Shown: piece by piece, positions 33,320 through 41,336 of the stretch | Layout of the letters: the number at the start of each line of letters is the position of its first letter | Numbering within the stretch: position 1 is the stretch's first letter | Source: Bacteroidetes bacterium RIFCSPLOWO2_12_FULL_37_12 | Lineage (GTDB): Bacteria; Bacteroidota; Bacteroidia; 2-12-FULL-37-12 | DNA: 44,952 nt | Assembly: GCA_001769655.1 (NCBI GenBank) | Contig: MEPC01000036.1 | Coordinates: forward strand, 1-44,952 | Direction of reading: 5' to 3' | The notes under the pieces: generated by a model | Told to the model about the DNA's origin: nothing | Database searches by the model: none | The model's input: only the letters and a program-made list of their open reading frames with translations | Translations under genes and position numbers: made by a program

Positions 33320-33772
33320 CTATAACCTCATTTTCGAATCAATAATAATAGTAACCGGTCCTTCATTTATCAAAGAAACTTCCATCATCTCACCAAAAAC
33401 GCCGGTTTGAACCTTTTGTCCTGTGATTTTCTCAAGTTCGATTTTCATCTGTTCATATAAGGGAATAGCAAGTGATGGTTTTGCGGCTTCTAAAAAAGAG
33501 GGGCGATTTCCTTTTTTAGTACTTGCGAATAATGTAAACTGGCTAATTAAAAGAATTTCACCGTTAATTTCTCTGAGAGAAAGATTCATTTTGTCTTCTT
33601 CATCTCCAAAAACTCTGAGATTCGCAATTTTTCCTGAAAGCCAATGGATATCGTCAACAGAATCTGTTATTTCAATGCCCAATAATACAAGTAATCCTTT
33701 CCCAATTTTTCCGGTAGTTGATTGATTTACAGAAACAGATGCCTGAGAAACTCTTTGAATTACGGCACGCAT
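33320..33772 (-). CDS. dtd: D-aminoacyl-tRNA deacylase
   Basis: A 150-residue enzyme that removes D-amino acids mischarged on tRNA. Family motifs are complete: MRAVIQRVSQASV at the N-terminus, LLISQFTLFAS with the SQFTL active-site segment, and the cross-subunit EGPVTIIID motif near the C-terminus. It forms a cytoplasmic dimer. The start codon lies just after the GGTATAG foldback at 33774. Confidence 0.96.
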   Translation of the reverse strand: MRAVIQRVSQASVSVNQSTTGKIGKGLLVLLGIEITDSVDDIHWLSGKIANLRVFGDEEDKMNLSLREINGEILLISQFTLFASTKKGNRPSFLEAAKPSLAIPLYEQMKIELEKITGQKVQTGVFGEMMEVSLINEGPVTIIIDSKMRL

Positions 33773-33773
33773 G

Positions 33774-33868
33774 AGTATAGGGTATAAAGGTATAGGGTAT
33801 AAAGGGCGTATGAAGTTATATTTCGTCTATACCTTTATACCCCTATACCCCTATACCCCTTATACCTA
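33774..33868. repeat. GGTATAG heptamer foldback, copy 3
   Basis: The left arm (33774-33808) has GGTATAG/GGTATAA units and the right arm (about 33826-33868) has CTATACC/TTATACC units in the opposite sense. It starts two bases upstream of the dtd start codon, so it forms the dtd leader. Confidence 0.9.
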
Positions 33869-33945
33869 AATACCTACAAGGCAGGAATGAGCCGAAAAAG
33901 AAATAAAAGTATTGAACGTTTTGGGAAATAAAAACTTCACGAGTC

Positions 33946-34938
33946 CTAAGCGCCAATGCCACTATTGTTTTTCCGTTTATCTCTGGCAGAAATTACCCAT
34001 GACACTACGATGGAAATTGCTAATACTACCAAAATAATAAGAAGTGAAATATTGACCGGTATTTCAATATCAAACCATTCGAGAAGCATTTTTGCGCCGA
34101 TAAAAATAAGAATCAATGAAATGCCATGCTGTAGATATTTGAATCTATTTATAACTCCTATTAGCAGAAAAAACATAGCTCTTAGCCCGAGTACTGCAAA
34201 AATATTCGACGTATATATAATAAATTCATTCTGTGAAATAGCAAAACATGCCGGAATGGAATCAAGTGCAAAGACAATATCCGTGGTTTCAATAAGTGCA
34301 ATGACCAGAAATGTAGTAGTAAAATATATTTTATTATCAATTTTGAAGAACAACTTACCTCCGCTGTCCTGCGAAGTAAAACGAAGATATTTTTTTAAAA
34401 GACGATAAACAAAATTCTTTTCAGGTTCAAAGGTTGTTTCCTTGTCGGTGAAAAGCATTTTAAACCCTGTAATTATTAATAACAAACCGAATAAATAGAG
34501 TATCCAGTGAAATTCATGCACCAATGCTCCACCTATACCGATAAAAATCGCTCTGAATACAATTGCTCCAATGATACCATAAAATAAAATCTTGTGATAA
34601 TAAATTTCATCAACCTTAAAATAACCAAGTATGAGAATGAAAACAAAAATATTATCAACAGACAACGCTTTTTCCATCAGATAGGCAGAAAGAAATTCAT
34701 AAGCGTTTTCGTGATGTGAACGAGCCCCCTCTTCCGCATTGTCAAAATAGTAAATCATTACAGCGAAAAGCAATGAAATTACAACCCAAAAAATGGATTG
34801 TAATGCCGCGCTCCTGACAGTAATTTTATGGGCTTTTTTCTGGAAGAATCCAAGGTCAACTATAAGAAAAACTATTATTACTATCCCAAAAACAAGGAAC
34901 AGCAATGGCTCAGAGGAAGAAACTTCGGAGTGGGTCAC
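33946..34938 (-). CDS. TerC family membrane protein
   Basis: A 330-residue integral membrane protein with about nine helices. Family motifs with charged residues in helices are present: EFLSAYLMEKALSVDNIFVFILIL, IALIETTDIVFALDSIPACFAI and SNIFAVLGLRAMFFLL. TerC/Alx proteins are associated with tellurite resistance and manganese export, the latter also aiding loading of exported enzymes. The start is a GTG at 34938. I searched the leader for a manganese (yybP-ykoY) riboswitch and saw none. Confidence 0.9.
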   Translation of the reverse strand: MTHSEVSSSEPLLFLVFGIVIIVFLIVDLGFFQKKAHKITVRSAALQSIFWVVISLLFAVMIYYFDNAEEGARSHHENAYEFLSAYLMEKALSVDNIFVFILILGYFKVDEIYYHKILFYGIIGAIVFRAIFIGIGGALVHEFHWILYLFGLLLIITGFKMLFTDKETTFEPEKNFVYRLLKKYLRFTSQDSGGKLFFKIDNKIYFTTTFLVIALIETTDIVFALDSIPACFAISQNEFIIYTSNIFAVLGLRAMFFLLIGVINRFKYLQHGISLILIFIGAKMLLEWFDIEIPVNISLLIILVVLAISIVVSWVISARDKRKNNSGIGA

Positions 34939-34963
34939 GTGGGCTCAGGGAGTTAAAAGAGAG

Positions 34964-34971
34964 GCAAAAGT
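34964..34971 (-). promoter_or_regulatory. -7 element of the TerC gene
   Basis: TACTTTTG on the minus strand, 26 bp ahead of the GTG. A matching TTTG -33 is not clear. Confidence 0.45.
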
Positions 34972-35046
34972 ACAAAAAACTATGATAAATAAAATATTTT
35001 AGGTAAATTTAATTATTTTTTAATTATGGGTGCTTCTAAAATGTAA

Positions 35047-35125
35047 GACACGGTTCGCCGTGTCTTTACAAGACATGCCTTTTGGGGATATAAAATGCGG
35101 GGAAACACCATGGCGTGTCCCAACA
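35047..35125. terminator. Hairpins downstream of dnaK
   Basis: AAGACACGG/CCGTGTCTT (35047-35068) is a strong stem; a second imperfect 22-bp palindrome (GGGAAACACCATGGCGTGTC at 35100-35119 with final CC) lies next to the stop codon. They probably end the dnaK transcript. A lone GGGTGCTTCTAAAA at 35027-35041 resembles the foldback termini at 3 mismatches. Confidence 0.6.
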
Positions 35126-37051
35126 TTATTTCTTTTCCTCCTTAATTTCCTCATAATCAACGTCTGTAACATTTGAACCGTTTGATTTTTGGTCCTTTTG
35201 TTGGGCTTTACCCTCATTATCTTTTGCCGCATCTTCGGCTTTGGGTCCTTGTTGGTACATTTCAGTGGATGCGGCTTGCCAGGCGGAGTTCAATGCATTC
35301 GAGGTGGTATCTATTGCTGACAGGTCTTTTGATTCGAGGGCTTTTTTCAAATCGCTCAAAGCGCTTTCTATCTTACTCTTATTGCCGGCTGATAATTTAT
35401 CACCAAACTCTTTTAATTGCTTTTCTGTCTGAAAAGCTAATGAATCGGCATGATTAATCTTGTCAATTTTTTCTTTCTCCTGACGGTCAGTATCTTCATG
35501 TGATTTAGCATCATTTTTCATCTTCTCAATTTCATCTTTTGATAATCCGGAAGATGCCTCAATTCTGATTTTTTGTTCTTTATTCGTTGCTTTATCTTTA
35601 GCCGCTACATTTAATATCCCATTCGCATCAATATCAAATGATACTTCAACTTGTGGAATACCACGCGGGGCAGGTGGAATACCATCCAAATGAAATTTCC
35701 CAAGTGTTCTGTTATCTTTAGCCATGGCTCTCTCTCCCTGAAGAACATGAATTTCAACCGAAGGTTGATTATCACTTGCCGTTGAAAATGTTTCTGCTTT
35801 CCGGGTAGGTATGGTTGTATTTGAATCTATTAATTTAGTCATTACTCCACCGAGTGTTTCAATTCCGAGTGATAAAGGAGTAACATCCAATAATACAACG
35901 TCTTTAATTTCACCGGTCAACACAGCGCCCTGAATAGCCGCACCGACTGCAACTACTTCATCAGGATTGACCCCTTTGGATGGCACTTTTCCAAAAAATT
36001 TCTCCACAATTTGTTGAACCGCTGGAATCCGGGTAGCTCCTCCAACCAAAATTACTTCATCAATATCTTTTATAGAATATCCTGCATCTTTAACTGCCTG
36101 TTCACAGGGCTTCATGGTTCGTTGAATCAACGTATCGCATATTTTCTCAAAATGTGCTCTGGTCAAAGTTTTTACAAGGTGCTTTGGAATATTATCTATG
36201 GGAATTATATAGGGTAAATTGATTTCAGTGGAAGTAGAACTTGAAAGTTCAATTTTTGCTTTTTCTGCGCCTTCTTTTAAACGTTGCAGTGCCATGGGAT
36301 CTTTGCGTAAATCCACATTATTTTCTTTCTTAAAATCCTCTGCTAACCAGTCAATAATACAGTTATCAAAATCATCCCCGCCAAGGTGAGTGTCACCGTT
36401 GGTAGATTTTACTTCAAAGACACCTTCTCCCAGGTCAAGTATTGAAATATCAAACGTACCCCCTCCTAAATCAAAGACAGCAATCTTCATATCCTTATGA
36501 CGTTTATCTAATCCATAAGCAAGAGCGGCGGCTGTTGGCTCATTCACAATTCTTCGAACATTTAATCCCGCAATTTCCCCTGCCTCTTTGGTTGCTTTTC
36601 TTTGTGCATCATTAAAATAAGCCGGAACAGTTACCACTGCCTCCGTAACAGTTTGCCCTAAATAATCTTCAGCGGTTTTTTTCATTTTCTGAAGTATCAT
36701 GGCAGAAATTTCCTGTGGAGTATATAGCCGTTCTTCAATTTTTACGCGGGTCGTATTATTATCCCCTTTTACGAGGTTGTATGTTATTCTACGTAAATCA
36801 TCGCTTACTTCGTGAAAACTTTTTCCCATAAATCTTTTTATGGAGTAAATAGTATTTTTAGGATTGGTGATTGCCTGCCTTTTTGCTGGATCACCTACTT
36901 TTCTATCGCCACTACCTCCTCCAATAAATGCCACTATGGAGGGTGTGGTTCTTCTTCCTTCACTATTAGGAATGACTACGGGCTCATTCCCTTCGAGGAC
37001 CGCCACGCACGAGTTTGTGGTGCCAAGGTCTATACCGATTATTTTTGCCAT
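35126..37051 (-). CDS. dnaK: Chaperone DnaK (Hsp70)
   Basis: A 641-residue Hsp70. All three signatures are present: [28 protein letters not shown] and [17 protein letters not shown]. The substrate-binding domain ([19 protein letters not shown] through [13 protein letters not shown]) and the C-terminal helical lid with EEIKEEKK tail are intact. It folds and disaggregates proteins with DnaJ and GrpE, neither of which is nearby. A CIRCE or other heat-shock operator was not seen; 45 bp separate it from the lipoprotein gene upstream, so it may be co-transcribed. Confidence 0.98.
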   Translation of the reverse strand: MAKIIGIDLGTTNSCVAVLEGNEPVVIPNSEGRRTTPSIVAFIGGGSGDRKVGDPAKRQAITNPKNTIYSIKRFMGKSFHEVSDDLRRITYNLVKGDNNTTRVKIEERLYTPQEISAMILQKMKKTAEDYLGQTVTEAVVTVPAYFNDAQRKATKEAGEIAGLNVRRIVNEPTAAALAYGLDKRHKDMKIAVFDLGGGTFDISILDLGEGVFEVKSTNGDTHLGGDDFDNCIIDWLAEDFKKENNVDLRKDPMALQRLKEGAEKAKIELSSSTSTEINLPYIIPIDNIPKHLVKTLTRAHFEKICDTLIQRTMKPCEQAVKDAGYSIKDIDEVILVGGATRIPAVQQIVEKFFGKVPSKGVNPDEVVAVGAAIQGAVLTGEIKDVVLLDVTPLSLGIETLGGVMTKLIDSNTTIPTRKAETFSTASDNQPSVEIHVLQGERAMAKDNRTLGKFHLDGIPPAPRGIPQVEVSFDIDANGILNVAAKDKATNKEQKIRIEASSGLSKDEIEKMKNDAKSHEDTDRQEKEKIDKINHADSLAFQTEKQLKEFGDKLSAGNKSKIESALSDLKKALESKDLSAIDTTSNALNSAWQAASTEMYQQGPKAEDAAKDNEGKAQQKDQKSNGSNVTDVDYEEIKEEKK

Positions 37052-37095
37052 GAATGTAAGGTTTTAAGTTTTATTATTCAATATTCAAAAAAAAT

Positions 37096-37653
37096 TCAAT
37101 TTATCTGTCTTCCTTCTTCTTCCAGAATAAAATCATCAATAGCGAGTTGGTCATTTCTTTCTCCGTCTTTAACTACAAGTACTGTTTCATGTATGGTACC
37201 ACATTCTTCCTCGCTTTCATTTTTTAGTTTAATCTTAACACGATAGGTTATTCCAAGCGTTGTACCATATAATTTTCCATCTTCATTCTCACCCAATGCT
37301 TTTGTGATAGGTTTTCCTAATTCAAACGTATCGTAGGCACATGCTGAATTCCCAAACAATTTTTCTTCGAGATATGCTTTATCTAATTGGCCCAATTTAG
37401 GACCTTCCACCGGCGTAAACCGTTCAATAAATTTATTACTTAAGATATGATTCTCACCCGTTGTTAGCATGGAATAATTTTTTTCTGATTTTTCCATCCT
37501 CAACGTTAGAAATTGTTGCGCAAATGCAGTTGTTTGAGCTAACTCTTCCTCAGAAATTTCAGCTTTCTTGTAATTTCCACAAGCCAGGTTTAAAAGAAGT
37601 CCTGAAAAAATGACTAAAATGAGGAAAGCATTTAATTTTTTTTGTGTTGCCAT
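37096..37653 (-). CDS. Putative lipoprotein of unknown function
   Basis: A 185-residue protein with a lipoprotein signal (FLILVIFSGLLLNLACG; modified Cys at about residue 25). The mature part is acidic and mixed alpha/beta (ISEEELAQTTAFAQQFLTL, GTTLGITYRVKIKLKNESEEECGTI). A Cys pair at about 115 and 158 could form a disulphide. I recognise no family. It precedes dnaK on the same strand. Confidence 0.65.
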   Translation of the reverse strand: MATQKKLNAFLILVIFSGLLLNLACGNYKKAEISEEELAQTTAFAQQFLTLRMEKSEKNYSMLTTGENHILSNKFIERFTPVEGPKLGQLDKAYLEEKLFGNSACAYDTFELGKPITKALGENEDGKLYGTTLGITYRVKIKLKNESEEECGTIHETVLVVKDGERNDQLAIDDFILEEEGRQIN

Positions 37654-37841
37654 TGTTATGAAATTATGGTTTGACGGTTAGATGGTTAAATGAATGATGT
37701 ACTCTAAAACTTACTCAATTCATTTAATCACTTTACATCCGGAAATCCGTTCATCAATGAGTATGCCATTGAGAAAAAATCGAAAATTGACATAGATAAA
37801 TTCAAAAAAGAGCTGGGAACTCTGACTTTTTGTCATTACGG

Positions 37842-37945
37842 ATATAGGGGTATAGAGGTATAGAGGTATAGAGGTATAGAGGTATAGGGGTATAAGTAGA
37901 ACTTCAATTTTTCCTTATACTAATACCTTTTCCATATACCTTTTT
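37842..37945. repeat. GGTATAG heptamer foldback, copy 4
   Basis: About seven tandem GGTATAG/AGGTATA units (37842-37895), then a weaker opposite arm (CTTATAC, AATACC, ATATACC; 37911-37945). The remainder of this 315-bp spacer (37654-37841) holds GTTAAATG-type 8-mers near 37670 and a coding-looking stretch on the plus strand (about 37738-37845). Confidence 0.88.
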
Positions 37946-37968
37946 TAATTTTGTAAAACAATTTCCAA

Positions 37969-39009
37969 TTACTTAATAAATTTCAATTCAGGATAATTTA
38001 GAATTAGGGAATCAAGCGACAATTTAGAGAATTTTTTAAAATGTATAGTTCTATGATTGCGGGAAGCTACCAGCCCTAACCCACCTTTTACATTGGTAAA
38101 ATCAGGCGTTGATTGAGTAAGTGTCTTACTTGTTTGAATTAATTGTTTATATATCTCAAGGTCAGCAGAAGCGGAGTTAATGGTAAGAGTTACAGGACCT
38201 ACTTTTCTTTGTATTCCATTTGTGTCTGATTCATAATCAATAACTGATTCAAGAAAAATAAAAAATGAATCTTTTGGAATAGTAAAAGTTTGATAAGTAG
38301 CAGGATTAGGATTATAATCTTTGTGCACAGGGGATAACAAATTCCATCTAACTTTATGAGTTGCAAAAAAATCCCCTTGAAAATATTCGTGATACGTAAA
38401 ATCAATAAGAATTTCATACAAAGCGGCGTTTTTTGCAGTATAATAATAAACATCCGATTTACTATGGAACATGATTGAGTCAACTTCACCATCATTGGTA
38501 CAATGAGTTTCAGCGGAGTAAGGACCTTTTGCTGGTTTTCTGATACAAACACTTTGAATAATGGGGGTTATTGCATAAGCAGTTTTTCCAGTTTTTATAT
38601 TTTTAACGGTAACCTGATATTTATAGTCCCCAGAAAATACGGGGGTAGTCATAGAATAAATATTGTTTCCTTTTAATGAGAAAAGACCCGAATCTCTACC
38701 CTCCAGTGTAGTTTTTGTAAGCATGTATGATTTTAATATACTGCCATCCGTATTTATCTGAGAAATAGAAACTTCCAACTCATCGGAATAATATATAGAA
38801 TCGGGTTCGTTTTTGGCAATTTCTAACGCATTACTACCCTTGTTTAGAAATGCCTTTGTCACTTTAACATATTGTACAGGTTGGCTTGGATCAAGTATAG
38901 TATTGATTACCATAATTTCTTCCCTTTCACCCGTAACTTCGAAATCGTTTTCACATGAGAAAAAAAACAAGAGCGCAATGAAAAGAAAAGAAAGAATTTT
39001 TGCCGTCAT
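37969..39009 (-). CDS. DUF4249 family lipoprotein
   Basis: A 346-residue protein with a lipoprotein signal (FLFIALLFFFSC, modified Cys at about 19) followed by ENDFEV, the usual start of mature DUF4249 proteins. The MVINTILDPSQPVQYVKVTKAF segment, a beta-rich middle and the GGLGLVASRNHRTIHF motif near the end fit the family, which is common in Bacteroidota and often sits beside TonB-dependent receptors. No such receptor is within the window. The function is unknown. Confidence 0.85.
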   Translation of the reverse strand: MTAKILSFLFIALLFFFSCENDFEVTGEREEIMVINTILDPSQPVQYVKVTKAFLNKGSNALEIAKNEPDSIYYSDELEVSISQINTDGSILKSYMLTKTTLEGRDSGLFSLKGNNIYSMTTPVFSGDYKYQVTVKNIKTGKTAYAITPIIQSVCIRKPAKGPYSAETHCTNDGEVDSIMFHSKSDVYYYTAKNAALYEILIDFTYHEYFQGDFFATHKVRWNLLSPVHKDYNPNPATYQTFTIPKDSFFIFLESVIDYESDTNGIQRKVGPVTLTINSASADLEIYKQLIQTSKTLTQSTPDFTNVKGGLGLVASRNHRTIHFKKFSKLSLDSLILNYPELKFIK

Positions 39010-39071
39010 AATGCCTTTGGTTTACTATATTTGGGTTTGTGAAATTGTTGGGGGGTAAAGGTATAAAAAAA

Positions 39072-39102
39072 TTGGATTAAAGCATGAAACTAACTACCTT
39101 TG
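39072..39102 (+). promoter_or_regulatory. Promoter of the coiled-coil protein gene, possibly leaderless
   Basis: TTG (39072-39074), a 20-bp spacer and TACCTTTG (39095-39102). The ATG at 39109 begins 7 bp after the -7 element, where transcription itself should begin. Confidence 0.55.
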
Positions 39103-39108
39103 GGAAAA

Positions 39109-39618
39109 ATGAAATTCAATCCGAAACCGTTTCTGTTTTTGTTTTTTTATTTTCTCGCAGGACAATTGGCATTGCACGCCCAACCCGGCTCTGATCATGA
39201 CGATGAAAATTGCGATTACAAATTTCTGCATGGGAAGGAAAAGGAACGAACCGAGACACTAAAAGCTGAAAATACAGCATTAAAACACCTCCTTAAAGAA
39301 AAGGATAACGAATTTACGGAGATGCCTGAATTTCCACAATTCAAAGAAGAGCCCATCAAAAAAATTCTGGAATTAGGCGCAAGGATCTATGTGCTTCAGA
39401 CAAGCATTAACCGCTCTCTTAATCTTATTGACTCACTTAAGTCAGAAAATAGTAACCTTCGAAATTATCCCATCAAAGATGATAACCTGATTTCAGCAAA
39501 AGATAGTTTAATAAAAAACTACGAAAGCATGATTTCTGAGCAAAAAATCCAGGTCACCTTGCTGGAAGAGCAGTTGAATCTTGCAAATATGTTAGTGCAG
39601 AAGTTGATGGGGAAATGA
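39109..39618 (+). CDS. Secreted coiled-coil protein
   Basis: About 169 residues. A signal peptide (FLFLFFYFLAGQLALHAQ) is followed by an acidic stretch and two heptad-rich segments, KERTETLKAENTALKHLLKE and YESMISEQKIQVTLLEEQLNLANMLVQKL, with SLKSENSNLRN between. The closing segment closely resembles LEEQLRMSNQFNLNLL near the end of the next protein, suggesting that the two interact or share ancestry. The start is ATG 39109; an in-frame TTG at 39100 lies in the promoter box. Confidence 0.65.
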   Translation: MKFNPKPFLFLFFYFLAGQLALHAQPGSDHDDENCDYKFLHGKEKERTETLKAENTALKHLLKEKDNEFTEMPEFPQFKEEPIKKILELGARIYVLQTSINRSLNLIDSLKSENSNLRNYPIKDDNLISAKDSLIKNYESMISEQKIQVTLLEEQLNLANMLVQKLMGK

Positions 39619-39679
39619 TTATTAACTGAACCTGAATATTTTTAATTATTTAGGGTTAGTTTGAATTTTATATACTAAT

Positions 39680-39711
39680 GTTGAATGGTTGAATGGTTAA
39701 ATGGTTGAATG
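39680..39711. repeat. Four tandem 8-mers (GTTGAATG)
   Basis: GTTGAATG, GTTGAATG, GTTAAATG, GTTGAATG in direct succession, 23 bp upstream of the ATG chosen for the next gene. An in-frame ATG at 39693 lies in the repeat and would add 14 residues. Confidence 0.88.
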
Positions 39712-39734
39712 TTACTTTCTTTTTCTATCCGATT

Positions 39735-41147
39735 ATGTTGACAAACTTTTTTAAATATTATCTGTTTTTTTTTACAATCCCTTTATTTGCCTTTTCTCAA
39801 ACTTTAAAAGACGAAGATTTCAACGAGTTGTATTTCAGCGAGAGTTTTGACAATAACCGAAGGGGTTGGCTTATTCTGAATTCCCAGGATAATTTTTTTA
39901 TCATAAAAGACGGCTACTACGAATTACAACGCCGGAATGAAAAATCCTCCGATATTGTTTTATGTCCCTTTACTTCAAAGATCTCTGATTACCAGCTTTC
40001 GGTCCGTTTCGCGTTGAACACAACAGGCGTGTCTCCCACCTTTTCCGGTCTTATTTTCAATGCCACTAAAGATGGAACCAAGGCACTTGCCTTTGAAGTC
40101 AGTACGCAACGGGAATTCCGGATACGTAAATTAAATGGTACCAATTGGATATATCTCACCTCAGGCGGAACGGTTCAGGGCTGGCAAAAAACAAATGCCA
40201 TTACTTCAACAAGTGCTGAATATGAATTGTTGGTTCAGACAAAAAATGATGTCTATGACTTTTATATCAACGGAATTTTTGTTTCTAATCAAACTATTTC
40301 TAATACTTCTACGGGTGACTTCGGAATTACATTGGGACCTGCTTCAAAAGTCAAAGCCGATGAATTAACCTTGATGACCACGATGGAAACAGCGGCAGGA
40401 GCAGTAGCAGGAAAAAAAGGTGAAGAAACGGCTGTAATTAAAAATGATCTCACGCAGAAAAACATGACCGAAAAAGAAAAACAAAGAAATGCAAATCAAA
40501 GTGACCGGATCACCGAATTGGATAAAGAGTTGGAACAAATCAAAAAGAAAGTAACTGCACTCGAAGAGGAAAATGCAGTGTTAAAGAATCAGGATGAAAA
40601 TGCCAGAGTGAATCAACTGAATAAGACAATTATGGATTTACAAGCAGAACTTAATAAATCGTATCAAACTATTGATAACCTTAAGTCGGAAAATCAAGGT
40701 AGAATTAGTAACCCGGAGATGGCTTCTGATAGTGGAAGAAATAAACCATTAGACGAATATATTTATCAGAAATATACAAAATTGGTAAAAGAAAATATCA
40801 CGTTAAAAAATGAATTAGACGATGCAAAAGGCAACGGGACAAATCCTTCTTCGCCTTCTAATTCATCCTCAGAAATAGTGGCACTGAAAGAAAAAATACG
40901 GGTTTTAGAAGAACAACTACGCATGTCAAATCAGTTTAATCTGAATTTATTGAAAGAAAAAAATTCTGTTCCTAAAACCAAACAAACTTTTATACCCTCT
41001 GATGGGGAATATCATGTAGTTCAAAAAGGAGAAACGCTTTACAGTATTTCCAAAAAATACCCGAACCTAACGGTAAAAAAAATAATGCAATGGAACGGGA
41101 TGAATGATAATAAATTGGAGTTGGGGCAGAAGTTGAGAGTGAGGTGA
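39735..41147 (+). CDS. LysM protein with laminin/ConA-like and coiled-coil domains
   Basis: About 470 residues from the ATG at 39735, with a signal peptide (YYLFFFTIPLFAFSQ). Residues ~25-215 are a concanavalin-like beta-sandwich (YFSESFDNNRRGWLILNS, DGYYELQRR, GDFGITLGPASKVKADELTL). A long coiled coil follows (240-420; ITELDKELEQIKKKVTALEEEN), then a C-terminal LysM domain (YHVVQKGETLYSISKKYPNL). LysM binds peptidoglycan or chitin-like glycans, so the protein may link a surface sandwich to the wall. It probably shares an operon with the coiled-coil gene upstream. Confidence 0.8.
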   Translation: MLTNFFKYYLFFFTIPLFAFSQTLKDEDFNELYFSESFDNNRRGWLILNSQDNFFIIKDGYYELQRRNEKSSDIVLCPFTSKISDYQLSVRFALNTTGVSPTFSGLIFNATKDGTKALAFEVSTQREFRIRKLNGTNWIYLTSGGTVQGWQKTNAITSTSAEYELLVQTKNDVYDFYINGIFVSNQTISNTSTGDFGITLGPASKVKADELTLMTTMETAAGAVAGKKGEETAVIKNDLTQKNMTEKEKQRNANQSDRITELDKELEQIKKKVTALEEENAVLKNQDENARVNQLNKTIMDLQAELNKSYQTIDNLKSENQGRISNPEMASDSGRNKPLDEYIYQKYTKLVKENITLKNELDDAKGNGTNPSSPSNSSSEIVALKEKIRVLEEQLRMSNQFNLNLLKEKNSVPKTKQTFIPSDGEYHVVQKGETLYSISKKYPNLTVKKIMQWNGMNDNKLELGQKLRVR

Positions 41148-41150
41148 TCT

Positions 41151-41310
41151 AAACCTTCAAGGTTAGCCAGCGCCTCTAATCCAAACCTTCAAGGTTAGCC
41201 GGCGCCTCTAATCCAAACCTTCAAGGTTAGCCGGCACCTCTAATCCAAACCTTCAAGGTTAGCCGGCGCCTCTAATCCAAACCTTCAAGGTTAGCCGGCG
41301 CCTCTAATCC
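41151..41310. repeat. Five tandem 32-bp repeats with internal palindrome
   Basis: Five contiguous copies (starting 41151, 41183, 41215, 41247, 41279) of a 32-bp unit containing the palindrome AACCTTCAAGGTT and GCCGGCGCCTCTAATCC. Copies differ by single bases (AGC/CGC, GGCACC in copy 3). A reverse-oriented AACCTTGAAGGTT closes the array at 41317-41329. It lies between convergent genes. Confidence 0.95.
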
Positions 41311-41336
41311 ATACTAAACCTTGAAGGTTCTTATAT

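Noticed and set aside
32890-33772. MazG-like and dtd genes as a toxin-antitoxin or defence pair
   Set aside because: Both are standard quality-control enzymes; they are separated by a hairpin and repeats, and no toxin is present.
33946-34938. Tellurite resistance operon
   Set aside because: Only a TerC-family gene is present; no other ter genes adjoin, and single TerC/Alx genes are common.
34939-35046. yybP-ykoY manganese riboswitch ahead of the TerC gene
   Set aside because: The leader is short (about 26-30 nt from the -7 element) and lacks the paired GC-rich helices of that riboswitch.
36812-37246. Plus-strand open frame over the dnaK start
   Set aside because: Antisense to the conserved DnaK N-terminus and to the lipoprotein gene; no independent features.
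41151-41310. CRISPR array
   Set aside because: The 32-bp units are contiguous, so there are no variable spacers, and no cas gene is nearby. It is a simple tandem array.
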